This document shows positions 34,991 through 43,668 of a DNA stretch of 64,000 bases, piece after piece. The notes under the pieces were generated by a model. That model made no database searches. It saw only the letters and a list, made by a program, of their open reading frames with translations, and had not been told where the DNA came from. Within the stretch, counting starts at the first letter, position 1. Every line of letters begins with the position of its first letter. The position numbers and the translations under genes are program-made. The stretch is from Sulfurospirillum sp. UCH001 (GTDB lineage: Bacteria > Campylobacterota > Campylobacteria > Campylobacterales > Sulfurospirillaceae), in the NCBI RefSeq assembly GCF_001548035.1, contig NZ_AP014723.1:1612001-1676000 (forward strand). The letters are read 5' to 3'.

Positions 34991-36109
34991 TTAAGGGTTT
35001 ACGGTAGATTTGTAAACTGCTTTGCCACCTTTAATCTCTTTGATGACAGCAGAACGTGTTGCATTGCCATTTTTATCGATGGATATGAAACCTGAAACAC
35101 CCTCAAAGTTGACTGTTTTTTTAATCTCATCATTGACACATACAGTGTCTTCAGGATTCGCACAACGGTTCATCGCATCTACAAGAAGATTATACGTATC
35201 AGCACCTAATGTTACAAATGAATTGACATCGCTTTTACCTGTTTTTTTCTCATATGCAGCAATAAACTCTTTTGACTTACTTGTTGGAGGTGCGCTATGA
35301 TCGAAAAAGTCTGTAAACATATGTCCTTCTACGCTATCGCCACCAAGTTCAATAAATGTTGGATTTGCTACACTATCCCCTGATAAGAAAGGCTTATTAA
35401 GTCCAATTTGTTTTGCTTGACGTGTAATCATCGAAGCTTCAGCATGATATATCGGTAAGAAAATCATATCAGGATTAAGTGATTTTACTTGTGCGACAAC
35501 CGCTTTAAAGTCTTTGTCTCCTGAACTTACACGAATCTCTTTAAGCACTTTACCGCCGCCTTTTACAAAGGCTTCGCTAAATGCTTTTGAAAGACCTAAC
35601 GAATAAACTTGCGCTTGATCTGTCAGAACTACAGCTGTTTTAAGCTTTAAATCACGTGTTGCGTAATTCGCAACAACGGTTCCTTGGAAAGAGTCTGTAA
35701 AACAAACACGGCTTGCATACGCTCTATTCTCTGTCAATTTATCATTGGTCGCAACAGGGGCGATGACTGGAATTTGTTTTTTATCAGCAATAGAAATAAT
35801 CTGCGCTGTATTGGTACTTGTAATGGCACCTAGAATACCAACAACTTTATCAGACGTGATTAATCTTGTAGCCGCATTGGCAGATTCGACTTTGTCACCT
35901 TTATTATCCACTAAAACAAGTTTCAGAGTATCACCATTTTTCAGTTTTGGTTGTAAGGCATGAGCCAACTCTACACCTTCATAGGTTGTTTGCCCATAGG
36001 ATGCTAAAGAGCCACTCATCGGCATCACAACACCAACATTAATCTCTTTTGCAAGCGCAAATGTCGCGATAAGACTGGTGATGGTTGTGAGTGTAACGAT
36101 GTGACGCAT
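34991..36109 (-). CDS. Branched-chain amino acid-type ABC substrate-binding protein, copy 2
   Basis: A 372-residue periplasmic binding protein with signal peptide (MRHIVTLTTITSLIATFALA, mature near KEINVGVVMPMSG). It matches copy 1 block for block, including the same C-terminal AVIKEIKGGKAVYKSTVNP, but differs in several loops that line the ligand cleft in this fold (for example AITSTNTAQ against EMISTNTAQ). AAGGAG precedes the ATG, and a strong sigma-70 promoter lies 27-55 nt upstream. Each copy has its own hairpin terminator, so the duplicates are probably transcribed separately. Tandem duplication followed by ligand divergence is the simplest reading. Confidence 0.93.
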   Translation of the reverse strand: MRHIVTLTTITSLIATFALAKEINVGVVMPMSGSLASYGQTTYEGVELAHALQPKLKNGDTLKLVLVDNKGDKVESANAATRLITSDKVVGILGAITSTNTAQIISIADKKQIPVIAPVATNDKLTENRAYASRVCFTDSFQGTVVANYATRDLKLKTAVVLTDQAQVYSLGLSKAFSEAFVKGGGKVLKEIRVSSGDKDFKAVVAQVKSLNPDMIFLPIYHAEASMITRQAKQIGLNKPFLSGDSVANPTFIELGGDSVEGHMFTDFFDHSAPPTSKSKEFIAAYEKKTGKSDVNSFVTLGADTYNLLVDAMNRCANPEDTVCVNDEIKKTVNFEGVSGFISIDKNGNATRSAVIKEIKGGKAVYKSTVNP

Positions 36110-36135
36110 AATATGCTCCTTAAAAATTTTGATGA

Positions 36136-36164
36136 ATTCTAGCAGAAAGAAACTATAATGTCAA
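36136..36164 (-). promoter_or_regulatory. Sigma-70 promoter of binding-protein gene copy 2
   Basis: On the minus strand TTGACA (36159-36164) and TAGAAT (36136-36141) are separated by exactly 17 bp, close to consensus. The expected start is near 36129, about 20 nt before the ATG. A perfect -35 hexamer is rare in this genome group and implies strong expression. Confidence 0.7.
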
Positions 36165-36207
36165 GTATTCTTATCTTTTTAGTAGTGTATAAAATACTAA
36201 GGGGAGT

Positions 36208-36228
36208 GAAGAGGCAAAAAGCCTCTTC
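36208..36228. terminator. Hairpin after the chemoreceptor gene
   Basis: GAAGAGGC (36208-36215) pairs with GCCTCTTC (36221-36228) round five A (five T on the minus strand). It begins 10 bp after the minus-strand chemoreceptor stop. No long T tract follows. Confidence 0.5.
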
Positions 36229-36237
36229 TAAAGGTAG

Positions 36238-37419
36238 TTAAGCGTGTTGATTTTCAGCGACATTCAATGCTTGAGAAACATCGACGATCACTTGAAGTTT
36301 TTTAATAATTTCATTCATAGCTCTACTCTCTTCTTGCGCAGCGATACTAATGCGCTCGACTTCAGATTGTGTTTTAATGATTTCATCAACCGTTCGCTGC
36401 AAAGCAGGAACAATCTGATCAACCACTTTTTGTACATCCATAATAGAGAGGCGAATATTATCAGTTGATTTATTACTTTGGTCTGAAAGTTTACGTACTT
36501 CACTTGCAACAACCGCAAAACCACGACCATGATCTCCCGCGCGCGCTGCTTCTATGGTCGCATTGAGTGCTAACAGGTTTGTTTCACTTGCGATGTATTT
36601 TATTGCCGTTGTAATATTGCCAATTTGTTCTACCGCTTCGGTTAACTCTAGCGCCATGTTATTGGTCACTTGAACATTTTGTACTTCTGCAGCAAGTTTT
36701 GAATTGACAACAACGATAGTATTGGCAGTGTCTTCGATAGATTTTGAAGCGCTTTGTGTAATGATGGAAATTTCTTTCGTTTGTTCTGCTAATTTTTTAG
36801 AGATATCGCGTGCTTCTTGAAGTGCTTTATCGCTATTGATCGCTGTTACAATTTGCGCTAAACCACTGACACTCTCAGCGGTTGCTGTACGAGGAGGACT
36901 TGGCATAACCGTTACATCAGGGCGTAAATAATTGCTGTATTTGGTATAAAGTGCTTTTCCCGCTGAAACATAACCATCGGTTCCAATAATATATTTTGCT
37001 TCACCTAATGCTTCTCGTGTTTCACCATCGCTACACTCATCAAATGCAACAATGCGATAGGTTACATGATCTAATCTATAAAATTTTAAAAATTTTAAAA
37101 GGACACTTGCACCGGATGTACTGTTGTTAAAAATAACAACTTTTTCACCAGCAGGAATACGACTAACAGCAACAAAAAAATCTGTTGGCGGCACAAATTC
37201 AACGGAGATCACTTTTTCTTTGCCATATTTTTTTACCATTTCGTCATAACGATTGGCAAAACAGACAATTAAATCATAATTTGCAGCATCATAATTTTGA
37301 TAGTTACTTAAAGTAGCTTTTTGATAAACAGCCGTCGTCGAAAGTGTTGCATCAACTAAGGAAACCAACTCCTGTGTTGTTGCTTCATTTGCTCCGATTA
37401 ACAGTAGATTCACACTCAT
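36238..37419 (-). CDS. Soluble methyl-accepting chemotaxis protein with an unassigned sensor domain
   Basis: A 393-residue protein without membrane segments. The C-terminal half is a short MCP signalling domain with the hairpin tip [35 protein letters not shown] (key parts: [26 protein letters not shown]). The N-terminal 190 residues form an alpha/beta domain opening with [16 protein letters not shown] and including [34 protein letters not shown] and [18 protein letters not shown] do not recognise it with certainty; the layout vaguely recalls PrpR_N-type ligand domains. ATG 37419 follows AGGGGAA. The protein would sense an intracellular signal and feed it to CheA. Confidence 0.85.
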   Translation of the reverse strand: MSVNLLLIGANEATTQELVSLVDATLSTTAVYQKATLSNYQNYDAANYDLIVCFANRYDEMVKKYGKEKVISVEFVPPTDFFVAVSRIPAGEKVVIFNNSTSGASVLLKFLKFYRLDHVTYRIVAFDECSDGETREALGEAKYIIGTDGYVSAGKALYTKYSNYLRPDVTVMPSPPRTATAESVSGLAQIVTAINSDKALQEARDISKKLAEQTKEISIITQSASKSIEDTANTIVVVNSKLAAEVQNVQVTNNMALELTEAVEQIGNITTAIKYIASETNLLALNATIEAARAGDHGRGFAVVASEVRKLSDQSNKSTDNIRLSIMDVQKVVDQIVPALQRTVDEIIKTQSEVERISIAAQEESRAMNEIIKKLQVIVDVSQALNVAENQHA

Positions 37420-37591
37420 GAACTTCCCCTTACCCCGTAATAGTATCGATGAAATCACACGAAAAACGCTTTTTTTCTAGCGCCACATTCTATTTTATTC
37501 TTAATAAAGTCATGCTTTATTTGTTCATTATAAGAAAAATGTATGACAAAAAAAGGACTAAATTTAAGCAGTCCCTTTTTTTAAATCATAG

Positions 37592-37597
37592 TATAAT
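37592..37597 (+). promoter_or_regulatory. -10 element of the exporter gene pair
   Basis: TATAAT lies 28 nt before the LysE-family start codon at 37625. No clear -35 element is present. Confidence 0.5.
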
Positions 37598-37624
37598 GAA
37601 CCCAAATTTAAAAAAGGCATGAAT

Positions 37625-38245
37625 ATGTTTGATATTCAGAACTATTACAGCTTTATTGGAGCCATTTTACTGTTTCAATTGATTCCAGGGGCAGGAACCA
37701 TTGCCATTTTAAATGCAACCGCTCGAAATGGCATCAAAGCAGGGCTTGGGGCAGTTTTTGGAACACTCCTAGGTGATTTTGTATTTATGATAGCTGCACT
37801 TGCAGGGCTAGCAGCCATTATGCAACAGAACCCTCTTCTTTTTGAGCTTTTACAGTACTTTGGCGCAGCGTATTTGTGTTGGTTGGGTATTGGTTTACTG
37901 CGCACAAAAATAACATCTGATTCAAACAATCAAGAACCCAAAAAAGCCGCTTCGTTGTATTTGAAGCAAGCCTTTTTTGTCAGTATCACCAATCCAAAAG
38001 TCATACTCTTCTTTGTCGCATTTTTCCCACTCTTCTTACGTCCTAATGCTTCTACAACTACGTTGGTTGCAATGATTGTGCATGTTACGCTTATTAGCCT
38101 TCTTTATCAAACACTTTTAGTGCTTTTAGGCAATTCACTCGCACTCAAACTCAAAGCATTTCCATTTGCAAGACGTATTGCTACTCGTTTAGCGGGAATC
38201 GCGCTCATTGCATTTGGTATAAAATTAGCTATCAACAATCGCTAG
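37625..38245 (+). CDS. LysE/RhtB family amino acid exporter
   Basis: A 206-residue inner-membrane protein with about six helices. It carries the family signature near the N-terminus, LIPGAGTIAILNATARNGIKAGLGAVFGTLLGD (recognisable as PGAGTIAILNATARNG and GTLLGD), and the later NPKVILFFVAFFPLF block. ATG 37625 is preferred over 37619 because AAAGG lies 7 nt ahead of it but only 1 nt ahead of 37619. It should export an amino acid or derivative by proton antiport; the substrate is unknown. The EamA gene follows 10 bp downstream, so the two exporters form a small operon. Confidence 0.92.
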   Translation: MFDIQNYYSFIGAILLFQLIPGAGTIAILNATARNGIKAGLGAVFGTLLGDFVFMIAALAGLAAIMQQNPLLFELLQYFGAAYLCWLGIGLLRTKITSDSNNQEPKKAASLYLKQAFFVSITNPKVILFFVAFFPLFLRPNASTTTLVAMIVHVTLISLLYQTLLVLLGNSLALKLKAFPFARRIATRLAGIALIAFGIKLAINNR

Positions 38246-38255
38246 AGTATTCCAA

Positions 38256-39131
38256 ATGCCTTTTAAATACATTTTACTAGCACTCAGTGTCGTGGCTATT
38301 TGGGGGATTAATTTTGTGGTCATTCAAGTCGCACTTAAAGAGATACCACCCTTAATGCTGACATTTTTGCGTTTCTTTTTTGCCGCTTTTCCTGCGGTCT
38401 TTTTTCTCAAACGTCCTCAAAATACCTCATGGAAAATGCTTTTTTATTACTCTTTAACCATGTTTGTACTTGATTTTTCGCTTCTTTTTTCAGGCATGTA
38501 CGTAGGAGTAAGCTCTGGTATTGCATCGCTCAGTCTTCAAACGCAAGTCTTTTTTACCGCCATTTTAGCCGTTATTTTTTTGAAAGAAAAAATGAGTTTA
38601 CCTAAAATAGTCGGTGCGACAGTCGCTTTTTCAGGCATCGTTTTTGTAGGGTTTCATACGGGAGGCGATGTTAATTTACTAGGCTTAGTTCTGGTAGAAG
38701 GAGCCGCACTCTCATGGGCCATGGGCAATCTTTTTTCAAAACAGATTGGTAAAGTTGATATGCTTAGTCTTGTGGTATGGGGAAGCTTACTCTCCCTTCC
38801 TTTTTTGTTGGGACTTTCGTTTGTATTGGAAGTTGATTATTGGAAAGTTGAAACGTTTAGACATCTTTCATGGCTAAGCATTGGTTCTATCGCGTATTTG
38901 GTTTATCCTGTGACACTCTTTGGCTTTGCCATTTGGAGTTTTTTACTCAGTCGCTATCCTGCTACAACCGTAGCGCCTTTTACACTGCTAGTCCCTGTTT
39001 TTGGCTTCTCTTCTTCGGCTCTTTTAGTAGGTGAAGCGCTTCCAAGTTGGAAGCTTATCGCTGCTTTTTTAATCGTTTCAGGATTGATCATCAATCTTTA
39101 TGGGGAGCGTTTTTTTAAAAAAGAGAAGTAG
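38256..39131 (+). CDS. EamA/DMT superfamily transporter
   Basis: A 291-residue protein with ten membrane helices in two EamA repeats (first: VVAIWGINFVVIQVALKEIPP; second: VLVEGAALSWAMGNLFSKQIG). It ends with the basic tail GERFFKKEK. Such transporters export metabolites such as amino acids, nucleosides or drugs; the closest-looking group is the YedA/EamA (O-acetylserine/cysteine exporter) type, based on overall length and motif spacing only. It follows the LysE-family gene closely and converges on the phosphoglycerol transferase gene with a shared hairpin at the stops. Confidence 0.92.
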   Translation: MPFKYILLALSVVAIWGINFVVIQVALKEIPPLMLTFLRFFFAAFPAVFFLKRPQNTSWKMLFYYSLTMFVLDFSLLFSGMYVGVSSGIASLSLQTQVFFTAILAVIFLKEKMSLPKIVGATVAFSGIVFVGFHTGGDVNLLGLVLVEGAALSWAMGNLFSKQIGKVDMLSLVVWGSLLSLPFLLGLSFVLEVDYWKVETFRHLSWLSIGSIAYLVYPVTLFGFAIWSFLLSRYPATTVAPFTLLVPVFGFSSSALLVGEALPSWKLIAAFLIVSGLIINLYGERFFKKEK

Positions 39132-39147
39132 AAGTCTACTTCTCTTT
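39116..39147. terminator. Bidirectional terminator between convergent genes
   Basis: AAAGAGAAGTAG (39120-39131) pairs with CTACTTCTCTTT (39136-39147) round AAGT. The left arm includes the EamA stop codon and the right arm the stop of the phosphoglycerol transferase. A- and T-rich flanks support use in both directions. Confidence 0.6.
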
Positions 39148-41079
39148 AATGCTGGTTAAACCTTCTCTTCTTCGTACCGCTTTTTCATCTTCATAAGGGA
39201 GTGTGAGTGTTTGATTGAGAACATCCAACGTGAGTTTTTTCTCAGCATTTAATCGCTCAATTGTAATATCTCCACCAAGTTTTCCTAGGGCATAACAGAA
39301 TTTATTGCTGCTTTTCACGCTATTGTTATTCTCAGGCTCCAACGTAACAATACGCGAGCATTTATCTACCCACAAAAAGGCATCGTCGGCATGATAATCA
39401 TGCAAATATCCATACAATTTAGCTGTTTCAAAAAATTTGAGCTTGACTTCAAAGAAAGGGCTGACTTCTAAGTTATCACTCAAACGAAGTAGTATAGGAA
39501 ATTTATACAGAGTTGTGCCAATTTTCAAATTGTTTTTTGTGGTATCAAGGACCAAATCTTGCTCGATTTTTGGGAACTCCCAAAAACGACTGATCTCCTT
39601 TGACCACGCACTCAAAATCGCATCAAAATGATCTAGTGAGGCTTCTAACGACGCTGCTTCACCTAAAAGGTTACGACCAAGTCCAAGTTTTGCTTCATAG
39701 CCTAATAAAGGTAAAAGTGTCGCACCAATATCAAGTGTCGTACCTACATTCTCAACTTTTTTACCACCAGTAGTCCTTGGGTCTATAATCATAAATTGAT
39801 TACGGCGTTCGCCTTTCATGAGATCATCTATCGCCATATTGTGCATCGCAAGATGGTCTGATCCAACAACGATAATCGTATTTTTGCCGTACGGTGAATC
39901 TTGTATCTGTTTAATAAAACGAGCAATCAATTCATCCGCACATGCAACAGCGTTTAGCATTGAATTGGCACCATCTTTGTACTGCTGGGCCTTACAACTT
40001 TTTGAAACGTGTCCATAAGGATGATGTGTATCCATCGTAGATATAAACATCGCAAATTTTTGTTTGCTTTTAGAGTACTTTTTAAAATCATTTAATGAAA
40101 TTTCAAAGAGTGTATCATCGTATAAGCCCCATGGTGTCTGATACCCTGGATTTTGAAGTAATGGCTTAAGCTCTTTGATACCCTTAATATCATCGAATTG
40201 ATGGGTTTTGTACAGTTTATCGACACCTGCAAATTCAAGTGGTGAACCACTGCGATAAATCAATTTATATCCCTCTTTGTGCAGCATATCGCTCATACAC
40301 ACAGCACCCGAATAAAATGTACTCATTTTTGACATCGAGTTACCCTGTGGAGAATGAGAGTTGGTTGATGGTGTCACCAAAGGAATACCACACTGCACTG
40401 CTGTCATTCCAGCAATCGTCCAACTCGTACCAAGGGCTTGTTTGATCTCCGTAAAGGAGATGCTTTGCTCTCTAATAGGTCGTAACTCTTTGACAAGCGA
40501 AGGGAAAATTTTCTCATCAAAATAGGTATCTTCGAAGCTTTCAGCAAAGATATAAACAACATTAGGATGATCTTCACTAATAGATGTAAGCGAAGGATCT
40601 TGGTAATAATCACTAAAACTGTATTGAAAGCTAAGTGGATTTTCTATACCAATAGATTTTAGTCCACTTTCACCCAAAAATCTGATGGTAGGATGTACGA
40701 TAAACGATACGATCAACGCTACAATAGAGATAATATGCTTTAATTTTTGATGGTGTTCAAATACATCATTTTTGACTAAGCGATAGTAAAAAATAGAAAG
40801 TGCCAAGCTTGCAATAAAAAGCCCTACTCCAACCGCAATGATTAAATAATAATCACCAAAGCCTGAACCATCAAGTCCATAGCGGAGATGGAAAATAACT
40901 GCATCATTAATTCCTTCTCCTGTAAAATAGTTAGAGACAATATAAAACGCACTAAGTAGCACATAGATGAAAATACATCCCGCACCAAGCAATGCGCTCT
41001 TATGCGTTCGTGTTCGATTTTTAGAGGTAAGTAAGGCAAGTATAAAAAGTCCTGTGGATAACCATAGCATGTTATTCAT
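39136..41079 (-). CDS. Membrane phosphoglycerol/phosphoethanolamine transferase, OpgB/LTA synthase-like sulfatase fold
   Basis: A 647-residue inner-membrane protein. Four to five N-terminal helices (residues 1-150) are followed by a periplasmic sulfatase-fold domain with VVYIFAESFEDTYFD, the nucleophile region LGTSWTIAGMTAVQCGIPL and the metal-binding VVGSDHLAMHNM. The TSWTIAGM-QCGIPL block is typical of OpgB (MdoB), which transfers phosphoglycerol from phosphatidylglycerol to periplasmic glucans. A further 150-residue C-terminal region has no recognised domain. The acceptor here could be glycan, lipid A or lipoprotein. The gene is divergent from amt. Confidence 0.87.
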   Translation of the reverse strand: MNNMLWLSTGLFILALLTSKNRTRTHKSALLGAGCIFIYVLLSAFYIVSNYFTGEGINDAVIFHLRYGLDGSGFGDYYLIIAVGVGLFIASLALSIFYYRLVKNDVFEHHQKLKHIISIVALIVSFIVHPTIRFLGESGLKSIGIENPLSFQYSFSDYYQDPSLTSISEDHPNVVYIFAESFEDTYFDEKIFPSLVKELRPIREQSISFTEIKQALGTSWTIAGMTAVQCGIPLVTPSTNSHSPQGNSMSKMSTFYSGAVCMSDMLHKEGYKLIYRSGSPLEFAGVDKLYKTHQFDDIKGIKELKPLLQNPGYQTPWGLYDDTLFEISLNDFKKYSKSKQKFAMFISTMDTHHPYGHVSKSCKAQQYKDGANSMLNAVACADELIARFIKQIQDSPYGKNTIIVVGSDHLAMHNMAIDDLMKGERRNQFMIIDPRTTGGKKVENVGTTLDIGATLLPLLGYEAKLGLGRNLLGEAASLEASLDHFDAILSAWSKEISRFWEFPKIEQDLVLDTTKNNLKIGTTLYKFPILLRLSDNLEVSPFFEVKLKFFETAKLYGYLHDYHADDAFLWVDKCSRIVTLEPENNNSVKSSNKFCYALGKLGGDITIERLNAEKKLTLDVLNQTLTLPYEDEKAVRRREGLTSIKEK

Positions 41080-41160
41080 TGTTGTTTTGAGTCCTCTGTG
41101 ATTTTAGGATGGTATTATAGCTTGTTGTTAAATATTTGAAGAAAAATTTGCTCTTTTTTC

Positions 41161-41185
41161 AAACTGATTAAATTTTAATCAGTTT
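41161..41185. promoter_or_regulatory. 25-bp perfect palindrome in the amt promoter region
   Basis: AAACTGATTAAA (41161-41172), a central T, then TTTAATCAGTTT (41174-41185). The centre is about 53 bp upstream of the probable amt transcription start, in the usual place for an activator site, and also 94 bp from the start of the divergent phosphoglycerol transferase gene. No T tract follows, so an operator is likelier than a terminator. Confidence 0.6.
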
Positions 41186-41213
41186 ATTGCATATATTAAA
41201 ATCCTCTAAGTGA

Positions 41214-41219
41214 TACAAT
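41214..41219 (+). promoter_or_regulatory. -10 element of amt
   Basis: TACAAT preceded by TGA, with an expected start near 41226. AGGAGG at 41240-41245 is the strong ribosome binding site of amt. Confidence 0.5.
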
Positions 41220-41249
41220 TTCATCAGTTCAACATTTTAGGAGGATTTC

Positions 41250-42575
41250 ATGAGAAGTAAACTACTCTCACTTGCAACATTGTTGCCTGTATCAGCATTG
41301 TGGGCTGCAGAAGAAGCGGCTACTGAAGCGGCAGAGGCTGCTGAAAAAGTGTTAACCCTTGACGTAGGAAATACTGCGTGGGTTTTAACAGCAACTGCAT
41401 TAGTTATGCTGATGACACCAGCAGGATTGGCACTTTTTTATGGCGGTATGTCTCGCTCTAAAAACTTACTCAACACAATTGCAATGAGCGTGATGGGTTA
41501 TGTTGTCGCTGCCGTTGTGTGGGTCGTCGCAGGTTATACCTTAGCATTTGGTACAGATATAGGTGGTGTTATCGGTTTTGATAGCCTCTTTCTTAGTGGT
41601 ATCAAGGTAACAGACCTTTGGGCGACAGGTAGCATTCCTGTACTTCTTTTTGTTGCATTCCAGATGACATTTGCGGGCATTACCGTAGCACTTGCAAGTG
41701 GTGCTGTTATCGAAAGATTGAAGTTTTCAACATGGATCGTTTTTGCCGCGATGTGGATTATCGCAGTCTATGCGCCTATCGCTCACTGGGTATGGGGTGG
41801 CGGATTTTTATCAAAGCTTGGTGTTCTTGACTTTGCGGGTGGTACGGTTGTTCACATCAACGCAGGTGTAGCTGGCTTAGTGGTAGCACTTATGTTAGGT
41901 AAACGTGCAGATTTTGGTAAAGCGATGTTCCCATCTTCTGTAACACTCACCGTTCTAGGCGCTAGTATGTTATGGTTTGGATGGTTCGGATTTAACGCTG
42001 GTAGTGAGTTAGGTGCAGATGGTATTGCAGCAAGTGCATTCCTTGTAACCAACACAGCAGCAGCAGTTGCAGCGCTTTCTTGGATGGTTATCGAGTACAT
42101 TACCTATAAAAAGTTTACATTGCTTGGTATCGCTTCTGGTATCGTAGCAGGCTTGGTTGCGATTACTCCAGCGGCAGGTTTTGTTGACACAGGTGCTTCA
42201 CTTATCATCGGTGCGGTTGCAGGTATCGTAGCGTTTTACGGTGTAAATGGCTTGAAAAAAGCACTCAAATACGATGACTCTTTAGATGCATTTGGTATCC
42301 ATGGTGTTGCTGGTATCTGGGGTGCGATTGCAACCGGTATCTTTGCAAACCCAGAGGTCAATGAGTTAGGTACTGGTTTATTGTACGGAAACGCTGAACA
42401 AGTTATGATTCAAATTGAAGGTGTAGTGGTGACTATCATCTATACAGCGATTGCTTCAGCTATCGTCTTTAAAATTGCTTCTATCCTAACAGGTGGCGGA
42501 AGAGTAAGTGCGGATGCAGAATCACAAGGTCTTGATGAAGTAGAACACGGCGAAAAAGCCTTCAACTTAAGATAA
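41250..42575 (+). CDS. amt: Ammonium transporter Amt
   Basis: A 441-residue inner-membrane protein with a cleavable N-terminal signal (MRSKLLSLATLLPVSALWAA), as in E. coli AmtB, then eleven helices. Family landmarks are visible: LALFYGGMSRSKNLLNT, FAGITVALASGAVIER, APIAHWVWGGGFL, the pore His in GGTVVHINAGVAGLV, GWFGFNAGSELGADG, and the second pore His in DAFGIHGVAGIWGAI. It conducts ammonium inward and is blocked by its PII partner encoded 12 bp downstream. A long palindrome upstream suggests nitrogen-responsive control by an unidentified regulator. Confidence 0.97.
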   Translation: MRSKLLSLATLLPVSALWAAEEAATEAAEAAEKVLTLDVGNTAWVLTATALVMLMTPAGLALFYGGMSRSKNLLNTIAMSVMGYVVAAVVWVVAGYTLAFGTDIGGVIGFDSLFLSGIKVTDLWATGSIPVLLFVAFQMTFAGITVALASGAVIERLKFSTWIVFAAMWIIAVYAPIAHWVWGGGFLSKLGVLDFAGGTVVHINAGVAGLVVALMLGKRADFGKAMFPSSVTLTVLGASMLWFGWFGFNAGSELGADGIAASAFLVTNTAAAVAALSWMVIEYITYKKFTLLGIASGIVAGLVAITPAAGFVDTGASLIIGAVAGIVAFYGVNGLKKALKYDDSLDAFGIHGVAGIWGAIATGIFANPEVNELGTGLLYGNAEQVMIQIEGVVVTIIYTAIASAIVFKIASILTGGGRVSADAESQGLDEVEHGEKAFNLR

Positions 42576-42578
42576 TAA

Positions 42579-42926
<348 letters not shown>

Positions 42927-42935
42927 AGTTTTACA

Positions 42936-42961
42936 GTGGGCAGATTTACGCTTCTGCCCAC
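42936..42961. terminator. Bidirectional terminator after glnK
   Basis: GTGGGCAGA (42936-42944) pairs with TCTGCCCAC (42953-42961). The stem lies 10 nt after the glnK stop, and its right arm overlaps the stop region of the convergent minus-strand gene. T-rich sequence follows on the plus strand. Confidence 0.7.
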
Positions 42962-43668
42962 ATCTCTTGTTCTTCTTTTATCGCTTTTTCTTCTTTCATT
43001 CTATAGGTCATCACCAAATTAAAACAGAGTTCACTGAGCATCAAAAGATCCCACATAGAGAGTATCTCTAAAAAAGGCATTCCCTCTTCAAGTTGTTCAA
43101 AATCAATTTTACAGGTAAAGATATACGCATCATTAGGGGCGCCTAATTCGGGGAGGTTAAGTGAGTATTGAAAGGCAAAGGTCATATCGGCGTTTCGTCC
43201 CATACGGCGAATGCGTTTGAGTGTACCGTCAAAATCTTTTTCACTAAGGCGAATTTCAGAGTGAATGTTATGAGAGAGGACATTGCGTACAAATGAGACG
43301 ATGTCAAAAAAATTCTCATACTGTTCTCCAAAAAGCTTTTGCATAAAGATTTTAAAAGGGCTATCAAAACGAAGACTCTCTACCATCGCCATGCAAATGC
43401 CACGAAAAGCGTTAAACTCTACAAAATACTCAAAAAGAGAAATCTCCTCTTTGTTTGTTTGACGAGCATTCGCTAAAAGCTCCTGAATGATCTCTGCATT
43501 AAAGTAATATGCTTTATCATTTTCGTATTTTTTGACCACAAAAAGGCTTCTATCCGCCAAATCTTCTGTTTTGGAAAGCTTGCCTAAAAACTCACCCATA
43601 TGTAAAAAATAGAAATTTTGTTCTACGAGTAAAAGCGCATCATCCAATAAAATCTCAGTATCTGTCAT
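42946..43668 (-). CDS. All-helical protein with a HEPN-like RNxxxH motif
   Basis: A 240-residue soluble, mostly helical protein of unknown function. ATG 43668 overlaps the TGA of the molybdopterin oxidoreductase gene (ATGA), so the two are translationally coupled. Position and size recall a TorD/NarJ-type chaperone, but TorD motifs are not visible. Instead a segment around residue 128 reads FVRNVLSHNIHSE, which fits the R-[polar]-x3-H motif of HEPN ribonuclease or nucleotide-binding domains. No adjacent minimal nucleotidyltransferase or antitoxin gene is present. Function is unassigned; a dedicated maturation or regulatory factor for the oxidoreductase remains possible. Confidence 0.75.
   Translation of the reverse strand: MTDTEILLDDALLLVEQNFYFLHMGEFLGKLSKTEDLADRSLFVVKKYENDKAYYFNAEIIQELLANARQTNKEEISLFEYFVEFNAFRGICMAMVESLRFDSPFKIFMQKLFGEQYENFFDIVSFVRNVLSHNIHSEIRLSEKDFDGTLKRIRRMGRNADMTFAFQYSLNLPELGAPNDAYIFTCKIDFEQLEEGMPFLEILSMWDLLMLSELCFNLVMTYRMKEEKAIKEEQEMWAEA

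Noticed and set aside
42946-43668. TorD/NarJ chaperone for the molybdopterin oxidoreductase
   Set aside because: Position and size fit, but the sequence lacks recognisable TorD motifs; kept as unassigned with a HEPN-like motif.
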